A DNA stretch of 64,000 nucleotides from an uncultured Alphaproteobacteria bacterium (GTDB lineage Bacteria > Pseudomonadota > Alphaproteobacteria > Caulobacterales > Caulobacteraceae), in NCBI GenBank assembly GCA_903860975.1, contig CAIOSI010000019.1, forward strand, positions 1-64,000. The letters are read 5' to 3'. Position 1 is the stretch's first letter; each line of letters begins with the position of its first letter. The translations under genes were made by a program, and so were the position numbers. This document shows positions 27,504 to 38,084 of the stretch, piece after piece. Below the pieces are notes generated by a model. The model was not told where the DNA came from, made no database searches, and saw only the letters and a program-made list of their open reading frames with translations.

Positions 27504-28736
27504 TCAGGGGTTCAGCGGAAAGACCGGGAAACGTTGCATTGTCTGCGCGATATCGCAGGTGAAATCCTGCGCACGCATCGAGGAGGTCTGCGTCTCCTCC
27601 AGCCGACAATAGGCGCGCACGCCGTCGCTTGCCCCGATTGCGTTTTCCCGGATGACCCTTGCGCCTTCAATTGGATTCATAAGGCCGAGTATTTCCTCCG
27701 GGACATTGTTGCTGACGACGATCTGGCTCGCGCCGCGCTGACGACATTCCAGCAATGCCGTCTCAATGGCAGCCAGCCTGGCCACATCATCCGCACCGAG
27801 ACCAATATTCGGCATCAGGTCGTAGGCGTGGAGCCGCCGCAGGATCTGGTAGGCGTTCGACCACCGCCGCGCTTGAACCTGCAGTTTCGCAGCCACGACC
27901 ATCCGTTCGAAGACGAATCCTTGGATCGCATCGCCCAGCGCTCCGGCGTCCGGCAGGGCGCCGGGGTTGAACTGGCGGGCGTAGGAGGCGATCAGCTCAA
28001 GCCCGCCACGGTAAACATCCCAGGACTCCATCGCCTCCATGTTGCCGATATGGGCATTTGAGCCCTTCGAAACCGACGTCGCGAGAAGATAAGGCTCTGG
28101 GCAGAACAGGACATCGCCCTGGGACAAGGCGTGGGCCAGCATGGCGAAGTAACTATAGGTGAAACGCGGCATGGGCCCCGCAATGTAGGGCAGGGCCGAG
28201 CGGCGCATCAGCCAGCATTCTGGAAAGACATGCTTCTGGATCACGAAGCCGAGGCAGTTGGAGAACTGTCCCCGCTCAAATTGCACCTCGCCATCAAAAT
28301 CGTAAAACTTACCGGTGACGGCGTTGTCTCGGGTCTCATCCATCAGAAACCAAGGCGCCTGGATCATGACGAGCGCCGGGTCGTCCTCCATGCGCCGAAC
28401 ATAGGTAAAGAGCTGATCAGGGATCGCCATGTCGTCGTCGGCGATGCTGACAATAACCTCGCCCCTGGCCTGATAAAGTGTGGTCAAAATATTAGGGTAG
28501 ACACCAACATTTTGAGCTTGGCGCGAGACTCGCATACGTGGAAAGCGGCTTACATAGCCGGCGAGAATTTCAGGCGTCTCATCGCTCGAGCCGTTGTCGG
28601 AGACCACCAGTTCATAGTCGACGCGCGCTGCGTCTAAGGCGGTCAGGTGGTGGGTCAGGTAGCGATCGAGGTAGCGCGCGCGGTTGTAGGTCGCCAGACA
28701 TAGACTAAGGCGCGGCGAGCTTAGCGATTGGGGCAT
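27504..28736 (-). CDS. Family 2 glycosyltransferase
   Basis: About 410 residues from ATG 28736 (MPQSLSSPRL); the longer frame upstream is low-complexity and unlikely to be coding. The GT-A fold is clear: SLCLATYNRARYLDRYL at the N-terminus, VVSDNGSSDETPEIL for the nucleotide, and ADDD (about residue 97) as the metal-binding motif. It should transfer a sugar from a nucleotide donor to an unknown acceptor, perhaps in surface polysaccharide. No other polysaccharide genes are adjacent. Confidence 0.85.
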   Translation of the reverse strand: MPQSLSSPRLSLCLATYNRARYLDRYLTHHLTALDAARVDYELVVSDNGSSDETPEILAGYVSRFPRMRVSRQAQNVGVYPNILTTLYQARGEVIVSIADDDMAIPDQLFTYVRRMEDDPALVMIQAPWFLMDETRDNAVTGKFYDFDGEVQFERGQFSNCLGFVIQKHVFPECWLMRRSALPYIAGPMPRFTYSYFAMLAHALSQGDVLFCPEPYLLATSVSKGSNAHIGNMEAMESWDVYRGGLELIASYARQFNPGALPDAGALGDAIQGFVFERMVVAAKLQVQARRWSNAYQILRRLHAYDLMPNIGLGADDVARLAAIETALLECRQRGASQIVVSNNVPEEILGLMNPIEGARVIRENAIGASDGVRAYCRLEETQTSSMRAQDFTCDIAQTMQRFPVFPLNP

Positions 28737-29112
28737 TTTCCGTCGCCTCATTTGCGCAGCCGGCGAAGAGCCCACTGCGTCTCTGCTGACAGGCCGCGCA
28801 AACTCGCGCGCAGGATACGAGTCGTCAACGAAGCGGGCGTCCAGACAAGCGCCAGGGCATCTGCCTGGTCGGCTTTCAAAGAGAGAAAATGCGTTCGCGA
28901 ACCTAAACCGTTGCGAAGCGTCCGAGCCCAACGCCTTTGCTCGTGTTGGCGAGCATCGGCGGCTTCCAACCGGCATCATCGCGGCCCGCCCAGCACCGCC
29001 GTGCCAAAAGACCTGCAATTGCGCAAACAGAGGTCGTCTCAGCCTGCCTTCCAAAGGCCTTTTGACCTTGCGTGAGCTTGACGCCAAGGGCGATGCGGGA
29101 CCATTTCGCGCC
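28737..29112. other. Intergenic region between glycosyltransferase and mutase genes
   Basis: The 376 bases separate two divergently read genes, so both promoters should lie here. The only short element I noticed is the palindrome TTGCGCAA (29019-29026) upstream of the mutase operon. I see no RNA gene or credible small protein. Confidence 0.3.
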
Positions 29113-30534
29113 ATGGCCGATGCCCCTGCCCTTGCTTCTGCACTTTCTGGTGCCTTCTCCGCCGTCTCGGAGGCGGACTGGCGCACGCTGGTCACCAAAA
29201 CTCTAGGCGATGTGCCGTTCAGCTCCCTGGAAAAGACCACTGCGGAGGGCTTGGCCGTCGACCCGCTTTACGGCGCTGCGCCTGCGCCTTTGGCACCAGC
29301 ACGCCGGGTTCCCGCTGAGCGGGCCTGGGAGGTTGCGACGCTTACCGCCAACCCCGATCCAGCTCGCGCGAATAGCGAAATTCTCGCTGATCTCCGCGGC
29401 AATTCGGCGGGTGTGATCATACGGATCGACGCAAGCGGCAGAAACGGCGTCGCCATCGGATCGGCCGACCACCTGGCTCGCGCGCTCGACGGCGTGATCC
29501 TCGAGCTTGCGCCTGTTGCACTGGACGCTGGGTTCTTAGGTCCTCAGGCGGCCGATTGGCTGGGCGCTGTCGCCAAGGCAGCCCCGGCAGCGCTAATCCG
29601 TCTCCACCTCGACCCCCTCAGCACCTATGCGGAAATGGGTATCAGCCCCGGACCGATAGATGCACATCTGATTTCGGCTGCGAATGTCGCCGCGCGCCTC
29701 GCAGAGACCTACCCCAAATCTCAGCTTTTCCTGGCGTCGGGTCGGGTCGTACACGAGGCTCGCGGGGGTGAAGCCGCTGAAGTCGCGTTCGCAGCTGCAG
29801 CCGCCGTAGCCTACGCCAAGGCTTTGGTGGGTGCCGGACTGCCAATGGATCGAGCCTTCGGCGGCATTGCACTCGGCCTGTCTGCCGACGCTGACTATTT
29901 TCTGACAATTGCGAAGCTACGGGCTGCTCGCGCCATCTGGGCCCGAATCGCAAACGCTTGTGGCGCCGATCCCGTCGCGCGCCTCGAGGCCCGCTCGTCG
30001 CGTCGGATGCTGACGGCCAAGGATGCTTGGACCAACATGATCCGCCTGACCACGGCTGGTTTTGGCGCGGCGGTCGGCGGCGCTGACACCGTCGTCCTTG
30101 GCAATTTCACCGACGCGCTGGGACTGCCGAGCGAGTTCGCGCGTCGCCAAAGTCGCAACTCGCAGCTCGTGCTGATGGAAGAAGCCCATATCGGACGGGT
30201 CAGCGATCCCGCGGCAGGTTCTGGCTACGTCGAGGCCCTGACGGACAAGATCGCCCGCGCCGCCTGGACCGAATTTCAGGCGATCGAAGCCGACGGCGGG
30301 CTCGTTGCAGCCCTAGCTGGCGGCCGGATCGCTCGCCAAATCAAGGCCGCCGTCGCCGCCAGGGAGGCGCCGAAGATTATTGGAGTGACCGTGTTTGCGC
30401 CCGACAAGGACGTTCCGGTCGAAGTCGAGATTGTCGCAGCCAAACCCGTTCCGTCACCGTCTACGCGACTTCCTGGCCCCGACAGCACCTGCCCCCCGCT
30501 CACGCCTGTGCGGATCTCGGAGGCATTTGAATGA
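29113..30534 (+). CDS. mutA: Methylmalonyl-CoA mutase small (beta) subunit
   Basis: About 473 residues from ATG 29113 ([11 protein letters not shown]); an in-frame extension upstream looks non-coding. It resembles the TIM-barrel half of the large subunit, including the [27 protein letters not shown] block, but has no B12-binding DxHxxG motif. That is the expected state of the structural, inactive subunit of the heterodimer. Its stop overlaps the large-subunit start (ATGA), ensuring paired synthesis. The pair converts (R)-methylmalonyl-CoA to succinyl-CoA in propionyl-CoA breakdown. Confidence 0.9.
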   Translation: MADAPALASALSGAFSAVSEADWRTLVTKTLGDVPFSSLEKTTAEGLAVDPLYGAAPAPLAPARRVPAERAWEVATLTANPDPARANSEILADLRGNSAGVIIRIDASGRNGVAIGSADHLARALDGVILELAPVALDAGFLGPQAADWLGAVAKAAPAALIRLHLDPLSTYAEMGISPGPIDAHLISAANVAARLAETYPKSQLFLASGRVVHEARGGEAAEVAFAAAAAVAYAKALVGAGLPMDRAFGGIALGLSADADYFLTIAKLRAARAIWARIANACGADPVARLEARSSRRMLTAKDAWTNMIRLTTAGFGAAVGGADTVVLGNFTDALGLPSEFARRQSRNSQLVLMEEAHIGRVSDPAAGSGYVEALTDKIARAAWTEFQAIEADGGLVAALAGGRIARQIKAAVAAREAPKIIGVTVFAPDKDVPVEVEIVAAKPVPSPSTRLPGPDSTCPPLTPVRISEAFE

Positions 30535-32687
30535 ACCGCTTTCCCGAGTTCGCGACCCTGCCCTTCGACGAACTTTCAGTGCAGACGCCCACGATTGGCG
30601 AGCCTTGGCAGACCCCAGAAGGCATTGCGGTTCGCCCAGCCTATGGGCCCGCGGATACGGCACAACTTGACACCCTTGGCGGCTACCCGGGCCTCGCGCC
30701 GTTTCTGCGCGGTCCCTATCCCACCATGTACCTGACCAACCCTTGGACGATCCGCCAGTATGCGGGTTTCTCTACAGCCGAAGACTCCAACGCCTTCTAT
30801 CGCCGCAATCTCGCGGCCGGACAGATGGGGCTTTCCATTGCTTTCGACCTGGCCACTCACCGGGGCTACGATAGCGACCATCCGCGCGTGAAGGGCGACG
30901 TCGGCATGGCGGGCGTGGCCATCGATTCCATCCTGGACATGCAGACACTCTTCGATGGTATCCCGCTCGACAAAATGAGCGTCTCGATGACCATGAACGG
31001 GGCGGTTCTGCCGATCCTGGCGCTCTACATCGTGGCCGGCGAAGAGCAGGGCGTGGCGCATGCCAAGCTCTCGGGCACAATCCAGAACGACATCTTGAAG
31101 GAGTTCCTGACGCGGAACACCTACATCTACCCACCGACACCCTCGATGCGGATCGTCTCGGACATCTTCGCCTACACCTCCAAGGAGATGCCGCGTTTCA
31201 ATTCGATCTCGATCAGCGGCTATCACATGCAAGAGGCTGGTGCGACGCTCGACCTGGAGCTCGCCTACACCTTGGCCGATGGGATAGAATACGTTCGCGC
31301 CGGCGTCGCCGCCGGCCTACCGGTCGACAGCTTTGCACCTCGCCTGTCGTTCTTCTGGAACGCCGGCATGAACACCTTCATGGAGATCGCCAAGCAGCGG
31401 GCAGCGCGTCTGCTTTGGGCCAGGCTGATGAAGGCTGAATTCGACCCGAAGGACGCACGTTCGCTTTCATTGCGCGCGCACACACAGACGTCCGGCTGGA
31501 GCCTCGCTGCCCACGACGTCTTCAACAATGTCGCCCGCACGACGGTGGAGGCCATGGCCGCTGTTGGTGGCCAAACCCAGAGTCTTCACACGAACTCTCT
31601 CGATGAAGCGCTTGCTTTGCCGACAGACTTTTCCGCCCGCATCAGTCGAAACACCCAGCTCTTCCTGCAGGCCGAGAGCGGCCAGACCCGGGTCATCGAT
31701 CCTTGGGGTGGCAGCTACTACATCGAGCGCCTCACCGCCGACCTGGCCGCTCGAGCCCTTGAGCACATCGCCGAGGTCGAAGCTCTGGGCGGCATGGCCA
31801 AGGCGATCGAGAACGGGCTGCCCAAACGCCGAATCGAGGAGGCTTCAGCCCGAGCCCAGGCGCGCATCGACGCCGGGATCCAAAGCGTCGTCGGCGTCAA
31901 CCGGTATCGCTCAGAGACGGCCGACGAAATCCCGATGCTGAAGGTGGACAATACCGCCGTTCGCGAACAGCAACTTGCCAAGCTTGCCCGCCTAAAGGCC
32001 GAGCGCGACCCTGTCGCTGTCACCGCGGCCCTCGAGGCCCTAACACAGGGCGCGGCGGGCAACGCAAACCTGCTTGAACTGTCGGTGAACGCCGCGCGGG
32101 CCCGCGCCACGCTCGGCGAGATTTCGCACGCCTTAGAAAAAGTGTTCAATCGCCATAAGGCCCACGCGGACGCGGTGAAGAACGTCTACCTGCGCGAAAG
32201 CGGCGTCACAGCCCAGGCCAGGCGCGCTCAGGAAATGGCTAAGGCCTTCGCCCAGGCCGACGGCAAGAAGCCCCGCATTCTTGTCGCCAAGATGGGACAA
32301 GACGGCCACGACCGCGGCCAGAAGGTGATCGCCTCGGGTTTCGCCGACCTGGGATTTGACGTCGAGATCGGCGACCTCTTCCAAACGCCCTTCGAGACCG
32401 CAGCTCAAGCCGTCGCTGACGGCGTCCATGTGGTGGGCGCAAGTTCACTGGCGGCCGGCCACCTGACGCTCGTCCCCGAACTCAAAGCGGAACTGAAGAA
32501 ACTCGGCCGCGCCGACATCATGGTGGTTGTGGGGGGCGTGATCCCTCCGGAAGATTTCCCGGCGCTCAAGGAGATGGGCGTCGCGGCGGTCTTCACGCCA
32601 GGCACGACCGTCCCCGACGCGGCCATTCGCGTCATCGAGCGGCTAAACGAATTGCTTGGCTACGCTCAGGAACAAGTCACCGAGTAG
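30531..32687 (+). CDS. mutB: Methylmalonyl-CoA mutase large (alpha) subunit, B12-dependent
   Basis: A 718-residue catalytic subunit. The N-terminal substrate barrel contains [19 protein letters not shown] and the conserved [10 protein letters not shown] stretch. The C-terminal cobalamin domain carries DGHDRG at residues 591-596, whose His593 ligates cobalt, followed by the usual GAS segment. Length is normal. It needs adenosylcobalamin, linking it to the cobalamin uptake operon at 40-45 kb. ATG overlaps the mutA stop by 4 bases. Neither an epimerase nor a MeaB-type chaperone gene is adjacent. Confidence 0.96.
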   Translation: MNRFPEFATLPFDELSVQTPTIGEPWQTPEGIAVRPAYGPADTAQLDTLGGYPGLAPFLRGPYPTMYLTNPWTIRQYAGFSTAEDSNAFYRRNLAAGQMGLSIAFDLATHRGYDSDHPRVKGDVGMAGVAIDSILDMQTLFDGIPLDKMSVSMTMNGAVLPILALYIVAGEEQGVAHAKLSGTIQNDILKEFLTRNTYIYPPTPSMRIVSDIFAYTSKEMPRFNSISISGYHMQEAGATLDLELAYTLADGIEYVRAGVAAGLPVDSFAPRLSFFWNAGMNTFMEIAKQRAARLLWARLMKAEFDPKDARSLSLRAHTQTSGWSLAAHDVFNNVARTTVEAMAAVGGQTQSLHTNSLDEALALPTDFSARISRNTQLFLQAESGQTRVIDPWGGSYYIERLTADLAARALEHIAEVEALGGMAKAIENGLPKRRIEEASARAQARIDAGIQSVVGVNRYRSETADEIPMLKVDNTAVREQQLAKLARLKAERDPVAVTAALEALTQGAAGNANLLELSVNAARARATLGEISHALEKVFNRHKAHADAVKNVYLRESGVTAQARRAQEMAKAFAQADGKKPRILVAKMGQDGHDRGQKVIASGFADLGFDVEIGDLFQTPFETAAQAVADGVHVVGASSLAAGHLTLVPELKAELKKLGRADIMVVVGGVIPPEDFPALKEMGVAAVFTPGTTVPDAAIRVIERLNELLGYAQEQVTE

Positions 32688-32738
32688 ACCGCGATCGCAG
32701 CGCATGCCACCGTTCAAGCAGGCAGCGGGGGCACAGCT

Positions 32739-34034
32739 TTGATCACATCAGATGAGGAGCTTGGTGCCTCGACTGTGCGCAAGGTAGCATGGCGGCTCCT
32801 GCCGCTGATCGCCCTTGGCTATGGCATCGCCTTCATTGATCGGGTGAACATTAGCTTCGCCTCGGTCCAGATGAACCGCGACCTGCACTTCAGCGCCACG
32901 ATTTATGGCTTTGGCGCGGGGCTCTTCTTCATCAGCTATGCGGTCCTGGAGGTGCCATCGAACCTCTTGCTCGTACGGTTCGGCGCGCGGCGCTGGATGG
33001 CCCGCATCATGCTGACTTGGGGCCTGCTGGCGGCAGGCATGATGTTCGTTCAAACGCCGCTGCACTTCTACATCATGCGTTTCCTGCTGGGCGCGGCTGA
33101 GGCGGGCTTTTTCCCCGGCGTGATCTACTATCTGAACCAGTGGTTTCCTGCAAAACACCGTGGCCGCGCGATCACTCGGTTCTATATCGCCGCCCCGTTG
33201 AGCGGCGTCGTCATGGGCGCGGTCGCCGGAACCTTGTTGGGGCTCCATGGACGGATGGGGTTGGCAGGATGGCAATGGCTCTTCCTGGTGGAAGGCCTTC
33301 CTGCCGTATTGATGAGCGTGGTCTTCCTGCTCTATCTACCCGACCGCCCATCGACCGTCCGTTGGCTGACGGAGGCCGAAAAGCTCTGGCTCGAGATCCG
33401 CCTCGACGCCGAGCGCGCGTTGGCCACCCCAGCCGGAGACTTCAAACACATCAAGGCGCTGCTCGATCCGCGGATCTTGGCCTTCACCGCCGTGAACTTC
33501 CTCTATCTCGGCTCTTACTATGCCTTCAACCTGTCGGCGCCGGCCGTCCTGTTGGCGGCGACCGGCCTCAGCACACAGGCCGTAGGCTTCCTGGTCGCGA
33601 TCGGGGGCCTGACGGGCGCGGCTGGGATGATCTTCATAGGATGGCACTCAGACCTGAGGAAAGAGCGCTACCTCCACCTGGCCGTGCCTCTGATGATCGT
33701 GGCAGGCTGTTTTGGGGTCATGGCCTTCGTCCACGCGCCAGTTGTCATCATGGCGACCTACCTGATCTTCATGGCCGCCTACTTCGCGGTCATCGGCGCC
33801 TTTTGGACTGCGCCTGGTGAAATCCTCGATCCACGCTCCCTTGCCGTGGCCGTGGCGGCAATTAATGGCGTGGGCCAGGTGGGTTCGTTCCTGATGCCCT
33901 TTGCCTGGGGCATCGTCCGAGACGCCACGGGCAACTTCCACGCGGGCCTGACTGCGTTGATTGTCCCCTATGTGCTTGCCGCGGTGATCGTCCTCATCCT
34001 GCGCCAGGACCACCTGCGCCGGCTCACCGCATAG
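32739..34034 (+). CDS. MFS transporter, anion:cation symporter type
   Basis: A 431-residue inner-membrane carrier with about 12 hydrophobic segments. It opens RRLLP-like (RKVAWRLLPLIALGYGIAFIDRVNISFA), the typical start of the ACS family that imports organic acids such as tartrate, phthalate or hexuronates. The loop between segments 2 and 3 reads LVRFGARRWMARIM. The start appears to be TTG at 32739; no better ATG precedes the first membrane segment. It follows the mutase genes by 51 bases on the same strand and could be in their operon. The substrate is unknown. Confidence 0.85.
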   Translation: MITSDEELGASTVRKVAWRLLPLIALGYGIAFIDRVNISFASVQMNRDLHFSATIYGFGAGLFFISYAVLEVPSNLLLVRFGARRWMARIMLTWGLLAAGMMFVQTPLHFYIMRFLLGAAEAGFFPGVIYYLNQWFPAKHRGRAITRFYIAAPLSGVVMGAVAGTLLGLHGRMGLAGWQWLFLVEGLPAVLMSVVFLLYLPDRPSTVRWLTEAEKLWLEIRLDAERALATPAGDFKHIKALLDPRILAFTAVNFLYLGSYYAFNLSAPAVLLAATGLSTQAVGFLVAIGGLTGAAGMIFIGWHSDLRKERYLHLAVPLMIVAGCFGVMAFVHAPVVIMATYLIFMAAYFAVIGAFWTAPGEILDPRSLAVAVAAINGVGQVGSFLMPFAWGIVRDATGNFHAGLTALIVPYVLAAVIVLILRQDHLRRLTA

Positions 34035-34044
34035 CCGAGACGAA

Positions 34045-34069
34045 AACGCCGGGCTTTCGGCCCGGCGTT
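34045..34069. terminator. Bidirectional terminator between convergent genes
   Basis: AACGCCGGGC and GCCCGGCGTT form a perfect 10-bp stem with a TTTCG loop, between the ends of the MFS gene (34034) and the lipoprotein gene (34093). A T-run follows on the minus strand (GTTTTCG) and a weaker TTCGTCGT on the plus strand. Confidence 0.8.
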
Positions 34070-34092
34070 CGTCGTCCTGAGGCCGTGAAGCC

Positions 34093-36129
34093 CTATTTTC
34101 CCCCGCCCGCTTTGGCATTGAAGGCCGCGGCCTGAGGGTCGGCTGAGGGCGGAGCGGCGGCCGATCGGCGCGGGCCCATCATGGCCTGGGCTGCGGCCAA
34201 TTCTTCGGCATCGAGCGCGCCGTCGTGGTTCTTATCGAGCACGTCGAAGTACTTCAGGAGCATGGCACCCATCTGGCCGCGCAGTTCGGTTTTCTGCAGC
34301 TTGCCGTCAAGGTTGTCATCCATCATGCCAACCAAGCGGGTCTTACCCATCTCCTCGTCATATTTGACGCGGTGTGAGGCGGTCTCGCCCACCCAGCGGT
34401 AGCTGAGCGAAGTGAACAGCATCTCTTGGAAGGATTGTTCGCCCCAGGAGACATTGATGCTGGGGTCGGGATTTGACGGATTTCGCTTAGAATTGTCGTA
34501 AACGTAGTGGGCGATGAGCTTCGACCCGGCCGGCACTTTAATCGGCTCGGCGAAGGTGTAGGAGCGCTGCCAGTTAAAGTCATAGCGCGGCAGGTCCAGC
34601 AGGAGCTTCTGGGTACCGTCGGGATACTGGATCCACAGGTCCGACGAATAGGCTCGGTAGTGGGCGTGCGGGAAGGCCGAGTAGAGCAGCGCATCCTTCG
34701 GGAACTGCACATAGGCCACTTCCTTGTGGCGGGCTTCGTTGGCCGGGATCTGGATCGTCGTGTCGATCACGACGATCGAATGCATGACCAGTTCAGGAGG
34801 CTTGTCGTAGAAGTACAGAGCGATCTGCGACTTATCGACCGCTTCCTTGCCAAAGGGCGTGTAGTGAGCCTGGAAGCCGTAGGCGCCGCCTGCCGGCAGA
34901 TAGACCCCGGCGTTCGCCGGCTCGATCGAAGACTCAGCGCCAACCGCATAACCCGCGCCCAGTGAAGCTGCCCACTTGGTTTCTGATGATTTCCCACTCG
35001 CTGGCATCTCGGCCATCCAGCCGGTGAGTAGGTGGTGCACCCCTTGGCGTGACCCAGGCTTCACAGTCGAGGCGCGGACCCATTTGCCCTCGGTCAGCGT
35101 CCCGGCAACCGCTGGTCGCTGATAGTCGACCACGCCCGAGGCTGGGATGGTGTAGGCCGGGACGTCAATAATCAGGTCTGGCTTACCGAGCGGCCATTCG
35201 GCGGCCACGCGCTTGACGGCGCCCAGTGGATCAGGACCCTCACCGCGCGGCGCGCCAGCTTCCACCCAGTGGACCAGCGTCTTGGTTTCTTCCGGCGTCA
35301 ACCGCTTGTCGTCGGAGAATTTTCCGACGTGCGGATCTGCGTGATAGGGCGGCATCCTGTCCGTGCGGATGACTTCGCGGATCATCGGCGAGAAGCCTTT
35401 GACCGTGGCGTAGTCCTTCATTGCGAAAGGACCGATCCCGCCTTCTTCATGGCAGGCCACACATTTCGCTTCGAGGATCGGAGCGACGTCCTTGGAATAG
35501 GAAACGTTGGTCGCCCCACGCTGCGGGAAAGAAATCGCAGCGCCCTTGCTGAGACTGGACGACGCCATCGTCACCGGCTGCCCCGCCGAAAGCGCATCCA
35601 AAGCCTTAGCCGCAGCACCGTCGGCGAGCGCGCCGTGGTAGGCGACTTTCCAGGTTTTCGGATCGATGATGACCACTTCAGCGGCGCGGGTCACACCGAG
35701 GCTCTCGCCAACCAGCTGGTAGGAGTCCATCAAGATCGGTGTGTCGTAGCCTGCCTTTTGCGCCTCGGCCTGGATGGCCGCGCGCGTGTCCTTCAAATTG
35801 GAGTTCAGCATCATGAACTCGACGCCCTTGGCGCCGTAGGCGGCCTTCAGCGCTTTCAGGTTCGGCGCGAGGCTGCGGGTGACCGCGTCGTCATTCGATT
35901 GGGAGACGATAACCACGGCCTTGGCGTCAGCCAAGCGATAGAGTTCGTGGGCTTCCATGTCGGCGTCAACCAGCATGAAATTGTCGACCCGCAAGGCCAT
36001 TGGCGCCGTCGTCGAGGCCGCCGCGCTGTGTGTCAGAGCGTTGGATGACGTCGTTGTGTTGCTTGCGCATCCGTAGACCGCCGCTGCGCTGGCTAGGAGC
36101 GCCAGAATACTAAGCTTTGCACCGTTCAT
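34093..36129 (-). CDS. Multidomain redox lipoprotein: redoxin-like, cytochrome c, PHM-like and EF-hand
   Basis: About 678 residues from ATG 36129. A lipobox (AVYGC, Cys21) predicts a lipid anchor. Residues about 45-185 look like a thioredoxin/peroxiredoxin fold without the usual active Cys. A c-type haem site CVACH follows at 223-227 with MPPYH downstream. Residues about 300-590 resemble the copper-type monooxygenase fold (HHLLTGWM; HAHYRAYSS). Two EF-hand loops, DDNLDGKLQKTEL and DKNHDGALDAEEL, precede a Pro/Ala tail. Periplasmic or outer-membrane redox chemistry is inferred; no activity is known to me for this combination. It reads toward a bidirectional terminator. Confidence 0.8.
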   Translation of the reverse strand: MNGAKLSILALLASAAAVYGCASNTTTSSNALTHSAAASTTAPMALRVDNFMLVDADMEAHELYRLADAKAVVIVSQSNDDAVTRSLAPNLKALKAAYGAKGVEFMMLNSNLKDTRAAIQAEAQKAGYDTPILMDSYQLVGESLGVTRAAEVVIIDPKTWKVAYHGALADGAAAKALDALSAGQPVTMASSSLSKGAAISFPQRGATNVSYSKDVAPILEAKCVACHEEGGIGPFAMKDYATVKGFSPMIREVIRTDRMPPYHADPHVGKFSDDKRLTPEETKTLVHWVEAGAPRGEGPDPLGAVKRVAAEWPLGKPDLIIDVPAYTIPASGVVDYQRPAVAGTLTEGKWVRASTVKPGSRQGVHHLLTGWMAEMPASGKSSETKWAASLGAGYAVGAESSIEPANAGVYLPAGGAYGFQAHYTPFGKEAVDKSQIALYFYDKPPELVMHSIVVIDTTIQIPANEARHKEVAYVQFPKDALLYSAFPHAHYRAYSSDLWIQYPDGTQKLLLDLPRYDFNWQRSYTFAEPIKVPAGSKLIAHYVYDNSKRNPSNPDPSINVSWGEQSFQEMLFTSLSYRWVGETASHRVKYDEEMGKTRLVGMMDDNLDGKLQKTELRGQMGAMLLKYFDVLDKNHDGALDAEELAAAQAMMGPRRSAAAPPSADPQAAAFNAKAGGGK

Positions 36130-36307
36130 CGAGACTGCTCCAAAGGCCATCGTTTGAGTCACGCAGATTACGCGAAATCCTAATTCATCTATCGCGCCCG
36201 CACATTACAGGAATATTGCGGTCTTCGCACCGGGGAACGGCCGTGGAGGGGCCGCAGCGCCCGGCAGGTTCGGCCGCCTGGGGAGATTTTCCGAACGCGG
36301 TCCAGCC

Positions 36308-37111
36308 CTAGGCCAGCTCTTCGCTGATCACCTTGAACCCGGCGAGTGTGTTGGAACCAAAGCATGTGGTGATTGCAGCGTCGGTCGCGTCACGTCCGCG
36401 GGCCATGAGAATTCGGCCGATGCGGGGCCGATCGTGACGCGCATCCAGAATATGCCAACGCCCGCCGAGGTAGACCTCAAACCATGCGCTGAAATCCACG
36501 TCGCCCTCGATGGGGATGCCGATATCGCCCATGTAGCCCGTGCAGTAGCGCGCCGGGATATTCATGCACCGGCAAAGCGTTATCGCAAGGTGAGCGAAGT
36601 CGCGGCAGACGCCCGATCGCTCCTGGTGCGCCTCAAACGCCGTCTTGGTCGCCCGAGCATGCTGGTAGCCGAACGTGATCCGCTCGTGGGTGTATTTGAC
36701 GATCGCCTGGGCCCGCGCCCAGCCGGGTGGAACGTCGCCGAACAATTTCCAGGCGAGGTTTGAAAGGTGTTCCGTTTCGCAATAGCGGCTGGCCAGCAGG
36801 AAGACGATCACCTCGTTGGGCAAGTCCTCGATGGCGTGCTGGATCGCGTCGGGGCTGATCGGATCTGGCTTACCGCTGTCGCGCACAATGAAATCAGCGG
36901 AAAACACGGTACGGCCAGCGGGTAGCACCAATCTGCTGCAGAGATTGCCAAACCCGTCGTGATACTGCGTGAGCGGAAGGTGAGGCTCGGTACGCACGAC
37001 ATCTGGTGTCTCAAGATCCTCATGGCGCGAGGCGTGGACGTTGAGCATCAGCAACATCGGCGTTGGCTGCGGACACTCATAGGTGATCTCGAAGCCGGTT
37101 CGGATGCGCAT
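36308..37111 (-). CDS. Transglutaminase-like domain protein (copy 2)
   Basis: About 267 residues from ATG 37111; the frame extends upstream into the neighbouring gene but the conserved N-terminus starts here. The papain-like core has Cys169 in RSGVCRDFAH and the Asp-containing ILDARH. Where canonical members read HAW, this one reads SAW, which I recall as usual for this subgroup. Such proteins may act as proteases or amidases rather than cross-linkers. It starts 20 bases after the stop of the other transglutaminase-like gene, so the two form an operon. Confidence 0.82.
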   Translation of the reverse strand: MRIRTGFEITYECPQPTPMLLMLNVHASRHEDLETPDVVRTEPHLPLTQYHDGFGNLCSRLVLPAGRTVFSADFIVRDSGKPDPISPDAIQHAIEDLPNEVIVFLLASRYCETEHLSNLAWKLFGDVPPGWARAQAIVKYTHERITFGYQHARATKTAFEAHQERSGVCRDFAHLAITLCRCMNIPARYCTGYMGDIGIPIEGDVDFSAWFEVYLGGRWHILDARHDRPRIGRILMARGRDATDAAITTCFGSNTLAGFKVISEELA

Positions 37112-37131
37112 GGGGACCTGAGCTGTGATGG

Positions 37132-38049
37132 CTACCCTTGCGCAACACGTCGCATCGGGGCTTGTTGCGTATCTGCGCAGGCTTCCACGGAAACCTCTAC
37201 CTCCACGTCCATTCCGAGATAGTCGGCGGGCAAGCCTGCCCAAGATCCGCGCAGCGGAACGGCTTGACGCGGATCGCGCGCAACCGCGACGCGCACGAGA
37301 TCGGCGTTGCCGACGATGCCGTTGGTCGGATCAAACTCGGTCCAACCGCAGGCGGGCAGAAAAACGCTGACCCAGGCGTGCGTGTGCCCTGCGCCTGCCC
37401 GGCCGGTTTTGGCGGAGGCCGAGTAGACGTAGCCGGAGACGAACCGCGCCGCCAGGCCAAGGCTTCTGACCGCCTCGATCATCAGCATGGCGAAATCACG
37501 GCAACTGCCGGTCCCCAGCGCCAGCGTTTCCAGCGGCGCTTGTGGCGCGCCGTAAAGCCTCGTCCCGTAGGTGAATTCACGGTGGATCGCGTGCGTCATA
37601 TCGCTGAGCAGCGTTCGCAGATTGGTCGGACCGGCGCGGCGTACAAATCGTCGCGCCCAGGCTTCAACCTCGCCTGCAGGATCGTCAAAGCAGCGCTCAA
37701 TGGACGGTGCCAGATCCGGTAAATCTTCAGCCACATAGGCAACCGGAGAGGTGGCACCATAGGCCTCACCGGCGAGATCGAAGGCGGGCTGAGGGGTGTG
37801 ATCCAGCCTCATCCGACTTTCTACGGCCAGTCGGTCGGTTCGGCCACAGAAGCGGGCGATGGAGACGCAATTGCCGAATACGTCCTGGACATTGCGAAGG
37901 CTGGACGGCTCCGGTGTAATTGAAAGTTCCGCCGAGAGCAGCCGTTGATCATAACTTTCGCGCGGCCGAAGCATCATCCGATGTTCGCCGAGCGCCACCG
38001 GATTTCGGTAGCGGTAGGCTGTCAGATGACGAATGGAGACGATAGGCAT
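37132..38049 (-). CDS. Transglutaminase-like protein with N-terminal beta domain (copy 1)
   Basis: A 305-residue cytoplasmic protein. The N-terminal ~80 residues match the bacterial transglutaminase N domain (SIRHLTAYRYRNPVALGEHRM). The catalytic core is canonical: Cys in GTGSCRDFAML, His in HTHAWVSV, Asp in EFDPTNG. It is upstream of, and probably co-transcribed with, the second transglutaminase-like gene. The divergent N-formylglutamate amidohydrolase begins only 35 bases away, so the three share a promoter region and may work on related gamma-glutamyl or amide substrates; this is inference. Confidence 0.87.
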   Translation of the reverse strand: MPIVSIRHLTAYRYRNPVALGEHRMMLRPRESYDQRLLSAELSITPEPSSLRNVQDVFGNCVSIARFCGRTDRLAVESRMRLDHTPQPAFDLAGEAYGATSPVAYVAEDLPDLAPSIERCFDDPAGEVEAWARRFVRRAGPTNLRTLLSDMTHAIHREFTYGTRLYGAPQAPLETLALGTGSCRDFAMLMIEAVRSLGLAARFVSGYVYSASAKTGRAGAGHTHAWVSVFLPACGWTEFDPTNGIVGNADLVRVAVARDPRQAVPLRGSWAGLPADYLGMDVEVEVSVEACADTQQAPMRRVAQG

Positions 38050-38084
38050 TGCGAAAGGTTGCGGGCGATTCCGTTAACGGGTCG

